Positions 46,966 to 63,414 of a stretch of DNA of 64,000 nt are shown here, in pieces. A program made the translations under genes and the position numbers. The stretch spans positions 6,014,001-6,078,000 of the forward strand of contig JAULSN010000002.1 in assembly GCA_033439765.1 (NCBI GenBank), written 5' to 3'. Source of the DNA: Lasiosphaeria ovina. Lineage: Eukaryota > Ascomycota > Sordariomycetes > Sordariales > Lasiosphaeriaceae. The first letter of the stretch is position 1, and each line of letters starts with the position of its first letter. The notes under the pieces were generated by a model. It was not told the origin of the DNA. It made no database searches and was given only the letters and a program-made list of their open reading frames with translations.

Positions 46966-47949
46966 ATGCCTGATCAGGATCCCAAAGCCTCGCGCGTGTC
47001 CATCAAGCTGGGTGGCACGTCTGCCTCGCCAGCGGCAAATGGGTTAAAGAAGCACTCTAAGCCCGCCCACAGTAAACGGCATCGGGCGCATGCACTGCAC
47101 AACGATTCGCACTCGGGGGATGATGACGACAACGACGGCGCCAGCAGTCAAGGCGAAAAGCAGCGCACCGTCCGCATCGAGTCAATCACAAGCTTCGAAA
47201 TTAGCGGCGGCGGTCGCGACAGTCGGCCACGAGAGAGGCACCAACAGAGCCGCTCCGAGCGTGAAAGTGGACAGACACGAGGTCGCAATTCAGATGCAGC
47301 TCAGCAGACCAAAGATTCCAGAGGCGCAGGTCGGCGACAGGACACCGGCGGCGCGGAGGATGGGTTGGATTCCCAAGACAAAGCGCCCACAAAGTGGGGT
47401 TTGACCATCAACATGAAGTCGGCCGGCGGCTCTAAAGTCAAGGAGGCAGGATCGCCATCCGATGACTCAGATTCAAAGGCGGACGACGAGAAGAGGAGCA
47501 GAAAGGCGCCCCAGAACGTTGATGACGAGGCGCTCGAGGCACTCATGGGCAACAAGGCCCCGAAAAGGAGGAGGCGCGATTCCAATGACGCCGACAGAGA
47601 GCCACGGCCCGACGACTACCGGTCTGTGCCCATCGACGACTTTGGCGCCACCCTTCTCCGCGGGTTTGGCTGGGATGGCAAGCTGAGGGGCAAAGTCAAG
47701 GAAGTGGTAAAGCACGCAAACCTCACGGGACTTGGCGCGAGCAATGTCAAGGGGGCCGAGGACTTGGGCGCGTGGGACCAGAAGACTGCCAAGGACTCCC
47801 GACCCGCTCGCCTCGAAGATTACCAGCGAGAGGACAGGAAGAAGCGACAACGGCTGGACGATCAAAATAGAGACAGTTACAAGCGCGAGCGGGAGCGGGA
47901 ACGCGAACATGAGCGCGAGCGGAGACATGGACATGGGCGAGACAGATAG
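46966..47949 (+). CDS. G-patch splicing factor Spp2/GPKOW family
   Basis: 327 aa, single exon. In yeast Spp2 recruits and activates the DEAH helicase Prp2 during spliceosome catalytic activation. The hallmark is the short G-patch-like segment VPIDDFGATLLRGFGWDGK at about residues 222-240, preceded by RPDDYRS. Most of the rest is low-complexity: Ser/Asp-rich N-terminus, a KWGLTINMK block near 133, the nuclear signal KAPKRRRRDS near 200, and an Arg/Glu-rich C-terminus (REREREREHERERRHGHGRD). The ATG at 46966 is the first one before the conserved RVSIKLGG segment. KOW motifs are not apparent, as in short fungal forms. Confidence 0.87.
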   Translation: MPDQDPKASRVSIKLGGTSASPAANGLKKHSKPAHSKRHRAHALHNDSHSGDDDDNDGASSQGEKQRTVRIESITSFEISGGGRDSRPRERHQQSRSERESGQTRGRNSDAAQQTKDSRGAGRRQDTGGAEDGLDSQDKAPTKWGLTINMKSAGGSKVKEAGSPSDDSDSKADDEKRSRKAPQNVDDEALEALMGNKAPKRRRRDSNDADREPRPDDYRSVPIDDFGATLLRGFGWDGKLRGKVKEVVKHANLTGLGASNVKGAEDLGAWDQKTAKDSRPARLEDYQREDRKKRQRLDDQNRDSYKREREREREHERERRHGHGRDR

Positions 47950-48385
47950 AAATTCGAAGTCGAGGTCAAGGTCAAGCCGCCACATCTACCTAGTTTTCAG
48001 GATATGCGCACTCCCGACACGCACAGCCCAGCATCCACCACATTCTTCACAGCTCACAGCCCAGACATGTCAAGGTCAAGCATAAGAAACATGAATACCT
48101 ACTCATTTGTATAGTATAATGCTGCAGCCATCTTGGGCCCACTACTCCGTACACTCGGGTACCTTCTTCCCCCCTCATCCCGTATTGTTGCCGGTCCTGG
48201 GCTAACGTATGTAATGAATGCCAAAGAAAGAAAAGGAGAAGTGAAAAGGGGGTATACATAATTCAATAATTCAAAAATGCACGACTTGAGTCGTCCTGCG
48301 CGTAGCAGCTAGCTGTCACACCTGGCCCGGAATTGCCTCCGTCTTCTCCAGCCTCGTCATCCCCCCCGCCGCCGCCTGTCAGGGT
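47950..48385. other. Convergent spacer Spp2 / permease
   Basis: 436 bp between two 3' ends; no coding sequence or obvious element seen. Confidence 0.5.
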
Positions 48386-50173
48386 CTAGGCCTTATCCGT
48401 CGTCCTGATCTCGTGGACCATGACCGACACGTCAGAAGTCCGGCTGCCAGCCTCGGCCGCGGCCTTTTCGCGGTCTGCAGCCTCGACTGCAGCAGCCTTG
48501 TCGTTGTTGAACTCGCGGGCTGAGATCTTGTGCTGGAAGAGGATATCGAGGGCGCGAGCCGACAGGCCCGTCGTCTCGGGGATGCGATACCAGGTATATA
48601 CGGCGCCCAGGACGCACATGCCGGCGTAGAGGAAGCCAGTCTTGGCACCCCATTTCCAGCTCGACTCGTCCATGCCCACCATTTTGGGCGTCAAGAAGTG
48701 GTTGACGAGGCCGGCGATCAAGTATGTGCCCCGTGCTGCCGAGAGCGTGGCGGCGCGGCGGCGGATCGAGGGGATCTCGGAGACAATGGAGTAGCATACC
48801 GGGCCGATTGTGAGGTCGTAGATGGCGGTATAGACGGTGAGGATTCCTCCGGCGATCCACCCAGAGATGTTGTCGGGCGCCAGCGAGGCGAGACCAACGC
48901 CAATGAGGAAGACGCCCATGACGAGCTGGCCCCAGAAGTAGATCTGGCGGCGACCCCAGATCCTCATCAGCCACCATGACGCGACTGTGCCCATGATTCC
49001 GGCAGCTGGCAGGGCAATATTGACCGACAGGGCCTGGCTGGCGGCGAGGCCGGCAGACTCGAACAGCTTCGGCGCCCAGGGGATGATGCTGGATCCGCAC
49101 ATGGACTGGATGAGCCAGGCCATGCAGGCAATCTCGGTCCTCCGCGCATCCACGCCCTTGAACATGCCCGTGAATCTCTTCCAGCTCGACGCCGCCTCGG
49201 CCGCGGCGCCCTCCTTCTTGGACTCCTGGTGCATCGTGTGCTGCATCAGGGCCAGCTTCCTCTCAGCCGTGTCCGCCGACCCGTGGCGCACGAGCTTCCG
49301 GATTGTGGCGCGGGCTTCGGGGATCCGCTGGCGCTGGAGATGCCAGTAGGGAGACTCGGGAGCGAACGAGATGACAATCATGAGCATTGAGAGGAAAACC
49401 CACTGGAAGGCGAAGGGGATCCTGAAGCTCATGTCGCCGGGGTACTTCTCAAAGCCCTTGAGGATTGCCGACGCGATGAGCTGGCCAATAACCCAGCACA
49501 GATTGTTCCACGTGGTCAGGATCGGCCGCAGCTGCAACGATGCCACCTCGGAGGCATAGGCAGGGCTCACGACCTGGTAAACACCCCAGGGGATGCCCTG
49601 GATCAGGAAGCCCATCAGCAGGACCTGGACCGAGGAAGCAAAGAAGGGCATACAGACAAAGGCCGCCGAGCAGACGAGCATCAGCTGGGTGGTCCTCTTG
49701 TACCCGAGCCTCCGTGTGACGGGCGCCGTAATCATGATACCGATGAGAGAACCAAATTGGGCCACAAGAGGCAAGAGAGCTTTCCAGATGTATTCGAGCT
49801 ACAGAGCCATATCAGCACCACCCTACCAGGATAGCAAGAACCGCTGGAGCCTTACTTCGTATACGGGCTTTCCATCCACGAATTTCCCGGGCAGCACTAC
49901 GCCGTACTTCTCGTTGAACGTGTAGAAGCTGAAGAGATAGGTGATGAGGGCATAGCCGTATCCCTCCATGACAATGGTCCCCGAGAAGCCGAGAGAGTGC
50001 CAGATCAGACGCTTGTCGGCTTTCATAGCGTCGCGGAACGTCATCTCTCGCTCATGCCTCTCGGTTTCCTCGGCGACCTCGACGTTGTAGGGCGTAACCG
50101 AGTGAGGCACGCCCGCTTCCGGGTCGGCGGGTTCGCCCCGGCGGATCCCGAGGCCGCTGGATATTCCGGCCAT
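48386..50173 (-). CDS. MFS alpha-glucoside (maltose) permease, MAL family
   Basis: A proton-coupled sugar transporter of the plasma membrane. Two exons, 50173-49856 and 49798-48386, with a 57-nt intron (donor GTAAGG, acceptor CTGTAG) give 576 aa. Features of the sugar-porter family are seen: the first membrane segment near WHSLGFSGTIVMEGYGYALI, RRLGYKRTT between TM2 and TM3, APESPYWHLQRQRIPEA before the central loop (PESPxxL/H motif), and RIPETTGLSARALDILFQHK with ISAREF at the end of TM12. The last is the form typical of yeast MAL61/AGT1-like permeases. The N-terminus is soluble (about 60 residues). It is head-to-head with the GH13 maltase, the classical MAL arrangement. The exact substrate (maltose, trehalose, turanose, other glucosides) cannot be read from sequence. 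Confidence 0.9.
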
Positions 50174-55337
<5,164 letters not shown>

Positions 55338-56160
55338 AGACTAGGTGAGTGAGTACACCCACCTGCTGACTTGTTTTGGGCGTTTGGTTTATGTCAAGTT
55401 GCGGTGTTGGTTCCGGTGTCGGGCGAAGGTCGAGAGCGTTTGCTACTTTTCTTGTTTAGTTTGCTTTGAACTCTTTGCTCGGGCCTGATGTGATTGTGAT
55501 TCCATCGTTTGACATTCTTTGGGCGGAGGGCTGGGGATGTGGCGGGATATGGTGTTTGCACTTGTAGACCAGCCGGCGTGACACTAACGGATTCTCCATC
55601 TCATAATAAATCTGCTTTCATACCCCAGATGGATGCCTGACGCTTTGCGTATCGAATGTCTCGGTGAGTTGGATAGATAAGTACTTCGGCGAAAAGCTCC
55701 AGACTTCAGGTAACAAAGGAGCTCGAAAGACGCTTCCTTCCATCTTTGGATTGGGCAAGTTTCGGATAGGTGATTTATGGAAATGAGATACGAAATAGGA
55801 AAGAGCGGCTGTCCGTGGAGGGGCTATTCTAGGATGTAGTTCGAACCTTCCATCACCACTTTATGTGCTGTACCCGGTATAGATTACCTAAACTGAGGAA
55901 TTCCAACCACGTCGTGCAAAAGGGGGTGGTCGTGCAAGTCATCCCTTGCGGCAGCTCCCGCTTGCAACCTATGCACCCCGCCACTACCTTGGCTCCCCTG
56001 ACAATACCACCTAGTACGCTGCAGCTCCTCGAGGTACGAATACCGGACACAGTCTCACAGTCAATTTCTCGACCTTCTCCCTCCCAATTTCGGCTGTAGA
56101 CTTGTCCGGTTTACCAACTGGCCTGGAGCAGCCCGACCCGACCCGACTCGTCCCATCGCC
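55338..56160. promoter_or_regulatory. Intergenic region maltase / C9-methyltransferase
   Basis: 823 bp between tandem plus-strand genes: maltase 3' UTR then the promoter of the methyltransferase, with a CT-rich, CCCGACC-rich stretch just before the ATG. No CDS seen. Confidence 0.5.
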
Positions 56161-58042
56161 ATGTCGAATCAGCAAAGCGTCGCCGGCAGCGAGTCCGAGT
56201 TCGAGTTTGTCGAGACTCCCAAGGCCTTGATAACTCCCGAGAAGGTCGAGGACTGCGGAGTCCGCACAACTTCTGTGAGCCCCCTTCCTAGTGGCATCAC
56301 TATCCTATCCCCTATACCAGGGCTGCTAGCCCACCTTCAGGCTGCCCCGGGCCCTGGCACGGGCAAAGACGTGGCGCACTTGGGGCCGGTTGGACCTCGA
56401 CTAACACAGGACCACATGGATAGTATCCCGCTATAAAAAATGCCCCATTACCTGCTGATGCGGCCGGCACCGAAAGCTTCTCCAACATCCTGCTCTTCTC
56501 CCTCATCGCCGGCGTCCCCATCTACCTGTCGTGGAAGGCCGGCGGCGGCTGGAAGATGGCCCCGTTCATAGCTCTCTTCACGTCGGCCCCGCTGCTGTGC
56601 ACCTTCTGGCTCGTTGCCGGCGCCATTTCGCCCCGCAAGAACGAGAAGGCCAAGTATCCCGGCCGCCCTGTAGAGCACTACCTGATCTTCAAGAAGCCCG
56701 CGGACCAGGCAAAGTACCATGGCAAGAACAAGATCCCCATGTGGATCTTTTTCGAGATGTACTTTGACGGCGACGTCGAGTTCAGCGGCGACTGCCTCGA
56801 CGTGCTCGAGTACCGCCATGACTGGGCCAGCTTCCGCTTCACCTTTGGGCTCATCAAGTTCTTCCTCACCGGCATGATTCCCGAGACAATAATGCATACT
56901 CGGTCCCAAGGTAGTTGGGCCCGAGCCCTGTGGCAATATAACATAGGCCTCGAGCGTAAAAACGCTGACCTTTTTGCCCCTCCCCCCCAGACGAGGAACA
57001 GGTGCGCGACCACTACGATCGCGGTGATGATTTCTACGGCTGGTTCCTCGGCCCGCGCATGATCTACACGTCGGGCATCATCTCGGATATCAGCAAAGAG
57101 GAGACGCTGGAGCAGCTCCAGGACAACAAGCTCGCCATTGTTTGCGAGAAGATCGATCTCCAGAAGGGCGAGAGGCTCCTCGATATTGGCTGTGGATGGG
57201 GCACACTGGCCCGCTTCGCCAGCGTCCAGTACGGAGCCAAGGCCACTGGCATCACGCTTGGTCGCAACCAGACGGCCTGGGGCAACAGCGCCCTGCGCAA
57301 GGCGGGCGTGCCCGAGGACCAGAGCAACATCCTGTGCATGGACTACCGCGACATCCCGGCTCCTGCCGGCGGCTATCACAAGATCACATGCCTCGAGATG
57401 GCCGAGCACGTGGGCATCCGCCACTTTTCCGGCTTCCTGAGGCAGGTCTACGACATGCTGGATGACGACGGCGTCTTCTTCCTCCAGATTGCCGGCCTCC
57501 GCAAGGCCTGGCAGTACGAGGATCTCGTCTGGGGCCTCTTCATGAACAAGTACGTCTTCCCCGGGGCCGACGCCTCCACGCCGCTGGGCTTCTTCGTCGA
57601 CAAGGCCGAGGGCGCCGGCTTTGAAGTCAGGGCTATCGACACAATTGGCGTCCACTACTCGGCTACTCTCTGGCGATGGTACCGTAACTGGTTGGCCAAC
57701 CGGGACAAGGTTGAGGCCAAGTACGGAAAACGGTGGTTCCGCGTGGGTCTCGCTCGCTCTTTTTATTACCGTCAGCTACCGGAACGCTAACCGTCTCTTC
57801 TCGTTGTATATGTGTGTGCACAGGTCTGGGAGTTTTTCCTCGGCTGGTCGACCATCGCGTCGCGCCAGGGCTCTGCCACGTGCTACCAGATTGTCATGAC
57901 CAAGAACATCAACTCCAAACACAGAGTCGAGGGCATTCCCTCCCAGTTCGCCCTCAGCGGCGCCCTCTGTTCGACCAGGGCCGACATGAACTCTTGGGTT
58001 GAGGCCGAAGCAATAGAGTTTCCCATCGTCGCCACCCACTGA
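56161..58042 (+). CDS. Sphingolipid C9-methyltransferase
   Basis: Adds the C9 methyl group to the sphingoid base of fungal glucosylceramides, using S-adenosylmethionine, at the ER or endomembranes. Four exons (56161-56274, 56424-56910, 56991-57742, 57824-58042) give 523 aa, matching the fungal family. Two membrane segments lie near the N-terminus (SFSNILLFSLIAGVPIYLSW and PFIALFTSAPLLCTFWLVAG, about residues 53-100). The cyclopropane-synthase-like methyltransferase domain has VRDHYDRGDDFYGWFLGPRM, the SAM-binding LLDIGCGWGTLARFAS (about 263), and CLEMAEHVGIRHF. Intron 1 is 149 nt; the acceptor GATAG at 56423 is required by phase and gives TTSYPAIKNAPLPADAAG. Intron 3 has branch CGCTAACC. The C-terminus KHRVEGIPSQFAL is conserved. 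Confidence 0.93.
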
Positions 58043-59158
58043 GCGGTCCCAGTCATTGCGGAAGTAGGTAAGCGTTTCTTTATCTCAGGCTGGCTGTTCT
58101 GTACCTGGGGCATTGGTTTTCTCATCAGGTCCGGAATCGGTGAGACGGAGTTCGTGGAGATTCCTTGTTAGGCATGGCGATAGACAAAAATTAAGGGGGG
58201 TAAAAAGGACACAGACCTGGAAAGACAACCGCAAGGTAAACGCTGTAAAATAGTCTTAATGCTCGGGAGGGTTAGACGGGGAGGTGTATTATACTGTAGG
58301 GTAGTAGGTCTGAGGGCCTCTACACTGGTTCTCGTGAAACCTGGAATCAAAATATTCACTTCATCCATCAAAGCTGGCTGCTGAGAGAGAAACGAGCCTA
58401 GTTTAGAGAGTAGGAGGCTTCTGTGCAACTAGTTATGCCGAGATCTCGATGCCTTGTGAAGGTGTCTGAAAATGGGTAACTGTCTGTCTGGTTCTTGGGA
58501 AACGCGAAGATGCTTGAAGCGAGTGACGCCACCAAAAGCCTCTGGCAGATTTAAGTCCCTTGAACCTATATTTATGGCTTGTTTTATTTAGTTTTTTGGG
58601 GAACGGAGAGGAATCCATGATATTCACTGGCTGGTTTATTTCATTTCGACTCCACTGAGGAGCAAACTTCCATAGTGTTAAACCAACGATGGAGATACGG
58701 CGCATGCCAATCACCATACACGCACACATGGCGAGGCTGACCCTCTTCCAAAGGAAACAAACAACGGAGAGGCTGAATGTCTGTCCCAGGCAAGGACTGA
58801 ACCGAGTCTCTTTTATATAAATACATATAGGTCCCGTAACCAGCAGCATCGTGTGCTTAAGATCTCTTCGCAGCCGTCTCACGGAATTATATCGTACACC
58901 CCGATGGTAGGTAAGTAGGGTAGGTAAGGTAGGTAGTATAGTATTGTATTTTACAAAGCGAGACCACCCATCTATGCGCTCGCAGAATCTTCACTCCCTA
59001 TAACCTGGGTGATGAGATGTACAAGCTGCCCGGGAGGTATACAAAAGACAGCGAGTCTTCTCCCGAGAGATCCTCTTGATACCCCGCTGCTTGTCTTACA
59101 CAGGTACCATGGCCAGTGCGTGAGGCATTAGAGCAAGCAAAGGGCGACAACAGCAGCA
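58043..59158. other. Convergent intergenic region
   Basis: 1.1 kb between the methyltransferase and NDUFAF3-like 3' ends. It has a run of GTAGGTA units (58911-58937). An open frame on the minus strand (58433-58882) has no recognisable domain and no splice support. Confidence 0.5.
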
Positions 59159-59743
59159 TCAGACAGCGCCGACGCCCTCGCGCCAGCCGATAGGGATCAG
59201 GGCTGCAGCTACATCGCGCACGCCGCGCTCGGTAGCGAGCATATTGAACTGCGACGCAGCGTTGCGTGTATCGAGGACCTCGACGCGCATGCCGAGGCTA
59301 GCAATAAGGCGGCGGGTGTTTGGGCTGAGGGGCTTGATGTCTGGCCCAAGGCCGAGGACGAGCAGGTCGGGGCGGGGCCAGACGAGGGCGAGCACGCCGA
59401 GGGCGTCGGGGTGCAGGTCCCACTGGCCGGCGGCGTTGAGCAGGCGGTGGCCGGGGCGCCAGGGGCGCCACTCGAAGGCGTCGCCGGCGACGAGCAGGGT
59501 GCCGGCGCCGCTGAGGATGGTGATGCCCGAGTTGAGCACGAAGCCGTCCGACATGCACACGTCGACCGAGGTGGCGGGCGCCGGCGTCTGGCCGAGCATG
59601 TCCATGCGGTCAAAGTCGGTCGTCGGCGCCGAGTCCGGCACCGTCTCCTTGTTGTGTCCCACCGTGCGCCGCTGCGCCGTCGTGTGTATTCTGGCAGTGG
59701 CGGTGGTGGTAGGGCCTACATGGCTGCTACGGAGTGGCCGTGG

Positions 59744-59790
<47 letters not shown>

Positions 59791-59920
59791 GTGATGGCGA
59801 TGGCGATAGTGACAGTGCTGCTGTGGACGCTCTGTAAATGCCCCTGCTGCTCCCACTCGCGATGCGCCCGAATGTGCGACACGCTGTTGCCGCCGGGACA
59901 CGAATTGACGCTGCCATCAT
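59159..59920 (-). CDS. NDUFAF3-like mitochondrial complex I assembly factor (Mth938 domain)
   Basis: 253 aa, single exon. NDUFAF3 helps to assemble the Q-module arm of respiratory complex I in the matrix. The N-terminus (MMAASIRVPAATACRTFGRI, then ASGSSRG) is basic and Ser/Ala-rich like a presequence, followed by a run of 15 serines coded by a TCA repeat. The Mth938/DUF498 domain occupies about residues 115-250: FVLNSGITILSGAGTLLVAG, PDLLVLGLGPDIKPLSPNTR, MRVEVLDTRNAASQFNMLAT and VAAALIPIGW. The PDLLVLGxG and NAxxxxNML segments are the family's most conserved parts. Confidence 0.9.
59744..59790 (-). repeat. (ATC)n microsatellite within the NDUFAF3-like gene
   Basis: A near-perfect ATG/TGA trinucleotide run of about 47 nt on the plus strand. 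In the coding frame it reads TCA and encodes poly-serine between the presequence and the folded domain. Length changes in threes would be tolerated. Confidence 0.85.
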
Positions 59921-60528
59921 GCCGATTATGAACGGGCTATGCGACAGGAATTTGATGATTTATAGCATGCATTACATGCGATGTTGAAGGACAATGCTGC
60001 CGAGAACCAATCCATGATACGGTAAATTTTGAGCTCAAACTCGACGTCATTTCATGGACAGCCAAATTTAGCTGCAATGAGCCACAAATGAGAATGCATA
60101 TACGGCACAACGACACGACCAACTGTCTTGCACACAATCGGCTATTAACACGTTTGGGGTCTTGCCATTGCAAGTGTCACAAATACAGAATGGACACAAG
60201 GTTATTTCTTGCTCAGCGGCTTGGGCCTGGAATTGTTGTGCTCGGGCTCGGTGCTTCATACTGGGTCGGCCATCACTGAGTGGGCCGCTTGATAAGCTCA
60301 CGCATATCCCTAGCGAAATGTGTCATGCCCAGAATCCGTATTCCATGAAAGCACGGCCTGAAGTCCATTCCATTGCGAACTTCATTCCGGAGAAAAAGCA
60401 GCCCTAATAACAGAGACAGCAGAACCCCAGCTGTGTGACGGCATGCAGCCCTTTTCCCTAGTGAACACCGAAGCAATGAGACCGTCAACCTTCCACCCGT
60501 CGCCACCAGAACCAAAAGAACCGAGAAT
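59921..60528 (-). promoter_or_regulatory. Spacer between eL34 stop and NDUFAF3-like start
   Basis: 608 bp; eL34 3' UTR and NDUFAF3-like promoter. No coding sequence seen. Confidence 0.5.
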
Positions 60529-61265
60529 TTATTTCTTCTTGTCGGCCTGGCTCTGCTCCTTCAGCACCTTCTTGACAATCTTCTGCTCCTCAATGAGGAA
60601 GGCCCGCACGACGCGGTCCTTGACGCAGTTACCGCATCTTGAGCCACCGTACGCACGCTGAACCGTCTTCTTGGGCTTGGAGAGCTGAGCGTACTCGCGA
60701 GGCCGGAGGGCGGGGATCTGTAGAGACATGTGGTCAGCGACGGGCCTTGTAATTCGTTGCTGTGATTCCATCAATGCATCCTCGTCCCGTCGTCCATCAG
60801 GTCGTGTGCGGCGTGGGCTTAGCCAACCAATTCGTGGAGACGTGAACTTCCAACGTGGGAAATTTTCACACCGATGCTCCTGTCGTTGGTCATGTCGTTT
60901 GCGATGTTAAGTTTCGTATTGCTGTCGCCGGTCGGTCGCTTCTAGTACGTCGGCGTCGAGAAATTTGCCTCCCCCCAAAATTACCCGCAACCCGAGAAAC
61001 TTGCAAAAACGCTTACACCAGGCAGCTTGATACCGCAGTCACCGCACTTGGGAGCGGTTCCGCGCTTCTTGATGTGCAGAACCCGCGTGTTACCACCGGG
61101 TGTCTTGATGATCCGCGTCCGGTTCGACGTGGTGTTGTATCTGGCCAAAGGTCAGTCAACCGGAATTTCCTAGCAATAGGCCATTTGCCCGCCCTGCCGA
61201 CGGGGGCATATTTGGGGCGCAACTCACGGGTTCCGGCGACGGTAGGTGACTCGTGTGGGCGCCAT
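60529..61265 (-). CDS. RPL34: 60S ribosomal protein eL34
   Basis: A core protein of the large ribosomal subunit. Three exons (61265-61228, 61140-61017, 60717-60529) give 116 aa, the standard length. Sequence blocks: [20 protein letters not shown] across the first join, [40 protein letters not shown] across the second, and [20 protein letters not shown]. The two CxxC pairs form the zinc site of the family. Donor 2 is read as GGT then GTAAGC because phase zero is needed. Intron 1 is 86 nt and intron 2 is 298 nt. The start lies in exon 1 of only 38 nt, which is why no single frame shows the gene. Confidence 0.96.
60718..61015 (-). other. Long intron 2 of RPL34
   Basis: 298 nt, donor GTAAGC, branch GCTGACC, acceptor CTACAG. 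I searched by eye for a box C/D snoRNA. A TGATGGA word and a CTGA word exist, but the CTGA is part of the branch site and no terminal stem is seen. Confidence 0.5.
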
Positions 61266-62080
61266 TGCTGCGGTGTTGTCGATGTCGTGGTGAGATCTTC
61301 AAGTCGGTCGCTGGGTGCGAAGTGGATGAATTTTGGATTCGGGTTTGGGAAATTTCTGTGTGGGCGCGGAATAGGGGCCCCACTCTGGCTCAGCCGAAGG
61401 GCTGGCCGTGGCAGCGCCGCAGGGGTCGAAAATACGCTTACATAACAAAGCTACTGTGGCTTGACGTCTGGCGGCCTGGCCGGCACTGTCTCCACCTTTT
61501 CCCTAGGACTTGGCCTTCTCAGTACTCCATACTCCGACCAAAGAGTGCAGTGGCGTGAGAACAACTCTACTCATTTATCATTTGGGCTCATAGTTACTCT
61601 TCAGGTGATCCATCGCGTGGTGTTGTATTTTGTTTCAGCCTTGATACCTAACTAGGTATACATTGCCTGCAGACCTGTGAGAGTGTTTTTCGAGGAAGTT
61701 CGCCAGTTGCTCGCCTCCTGCGAGAAAAGCCGCAAAGTCCCAAAGAAACCAAAGCACGCCGAAAACTGCTCCACCTTGCGTATCGCCATCTCCCCGTAAA
61801 TCAGGTAACGCCCAAGAATGATTCCCAATAACAAGGTCTAACTCCGGTCTGGCGACTACTGTAAGTCGCCCGTGGATAAGTCTATTGGCCACGCTAGATA
61901 AACCCCAAAGACCGCTTCTCTCCTAAATTAACATCGTGCCAAAAAAAACCCAAATTATGCGTGTAAACTCCAAACGCCTATCTGGTCTCGCTGAACTACC
62001 CAGTCAATGCTCCGAAGAAGGTAAGCCATAGTGTTTGTTTTCGTCGTAGTCGAGTTCTCATAATCGCCATTTCTCATCTT
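61266..62080. other. Intergenic region upstream of RPL34
   Basis: 815 bp with the eL34 promoter and the 3' UTR of the small gene at 62.1 kb. Short frames only; nothing recognised. Confidence 0.5.
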
Positions 62081-62582
62081 TTAGGTATCCTTAGTTTTCC
62101 CTCGCTTTATTGTTGTCCACTGGGGGTCGTCCCGTGGTCTCCACGGTTTTATGCCCTTTGGGTTTGCTTGTCGGCTCTTGTTAGCCTTTTGTATGATTTT
62201 CTTGATCTCGTCGCTGCTGATGGCAGTTTTAAAGCTGGCAATCTCCTTATCGGTGGCGTCGACGGATTTTAGAAACGCGTCGTACGAAGCTTGGGCTGAG
62301 GACCGAGTTAAGTTACAACTCTCTCCTCGATCGCAAATGCATGGAGGGGAGACGTACGCGACGGCTGCTTGGAGGCCAGTGGTTCGAGCATGCGCGGAAG
62401 CACCGATCGAAGACGTCGGAGCTGGAAGGCAAGCTGTTAGACAAGACTCAGGGTGAGCGGCAACTAAACCATGGAGCTTGACTTGCCTGCAGATGCAGCT
62501 CTTTCAAATGCTCCAGAGCATCCTCCAGATGTTGCTCTTCCTGGAGGCTGTCTTTAGCCGCTTGCGTTTGGTTGTTTGCCAT
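62081..62582 (-). CDS. Small coiled-coil protein of unknown function (124 aa)
   Basis: Found by joining three exons (62582-62487, 62421-62358, 62295-62081). The product starts MANNQTQAAKDSLQEEQHLE, continues LHLQLRRLRSVLPRMLEPLA across join 1, then KQPSPQASYDAFLKSVDATD across join 2, and ends in a basic tail PWRPRDDPQWTTIKRGKTKD. Phase is kept throughout and third positions are G/C-rich. The first intron (62422-62485) uses a GC donor, CAG then GCAAGT, with acceptor CTTCCAG and a TCTAAC branch; the nearest GT donor would wreck the frame downstream. Two amphipathic helices suggest a coiled-coil subunit of a larger complex. I do not recognise the family. It is divergent from the Q-rich gene. Confidence 0.7.
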
Positions 62583-63414
62583 TTCGAGGACGAGCCGGGC
62601 AGAGACGCTTTAACGGCGACCCGAGAACCCAAAATCCTCAGGCGGTATCAATCGCAGCTCCAGGATACGCCACGGTGTTGACGCGATGCATACTACCTCC
62701 TTCAATAACCCGGAAGGATAAGGTAGGGAGGTCGTATGAGGGGCAGATTAGGTTGTCCGACTCCAAGTATAAAGTACCCCTGTGGATGAAAGACACCTCA
62801 GGTGGGGTCGGCTTGTACACAGGCTGAGGTTAATCGGCAAGCCGACACCTCGGTGAGCCACCAGTGCAAGGACCTCAAGGTGCCCATGGTCTCAGGTAAG
62901 GTACGTAGTACGTGCCTACTCCGTAATATTTCGAAGAAAGGGAGGAGCGGTTTGGAGCGGTTTGGAGCAGTCATGTGGCTGATTACAGAGGGGCTAGCCG
63001 GTCTGGCCTGGCGTGCAGTCGCGCTTGTTGGGACTTTGGGGGGAGCTTGCTTGCTCACGACTGGGACTGGGGGGGGGCACCCGCTGAAACGCTTGGGCCA
63101 GCCAGCCAGCTCTTCAACGCGAAGCGCAAATAACGGAGCAAGCAAGCACGCACGCACGCAAACTTCTTCGTCAACTCGCAGGCAAATGTCATCCCGCAAA
63201 AGACTTTGCCGACGGATCGGCTGCCTTGACTGAACGAAACGCGATTCGAAAAAAGGCACGACAATCGGCTGGGCGTCCGCGCGACACTCGGACATTCTAG
63301 CGCTCTGCAGCCTGGGCCACCTCGACTTCTTTTGCCTCTTGCAGCACAGTATATTTTCACTGGCTGGCCGCTGTTGCAAACAGCGTGCCAATCATTGAGA
63401 ACCATTGAAGAAGC
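62583..63414. promoter_or_regulatory. Divergent promoter, small coiled-coil gene / Q-rich gene
   Basis: 832 bp. Between 62800 and 63240 there is an open plus-strand frame of 143 codons without domain. GGAGCGGTTTGGAGCGGTTTGGAGC at about 62943-62967 is a short tandem duplication. Confidence 0.45.

Noticed and set aside
48530..49100. Overlapping frames within the permease gene
   Set aside because: They overlap membrane segments of a clear MFS transporter in the true frame and have no domain of their own.
55832..55852. GGTTCGAAC resembling a tRNA B box (minus strand)
   Set aside because: No T-stem pairing around it and no A box or acceptor stem at the right distance.
58433..58882. 149-codon minus-strand frame in a convergent spacer
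   Set aside because: Low coding bias, no domain, and sited where two 3' UTRs are expected.
60730..60790. Possible box C/D snoRNA in RPL34 intron 2
   Set aside because: The only CTGA box coincides with the branch-site sequence and there is no terminal stem; the CCCGTCGCT similarity is to the sense strand of rRNA, not a guide.
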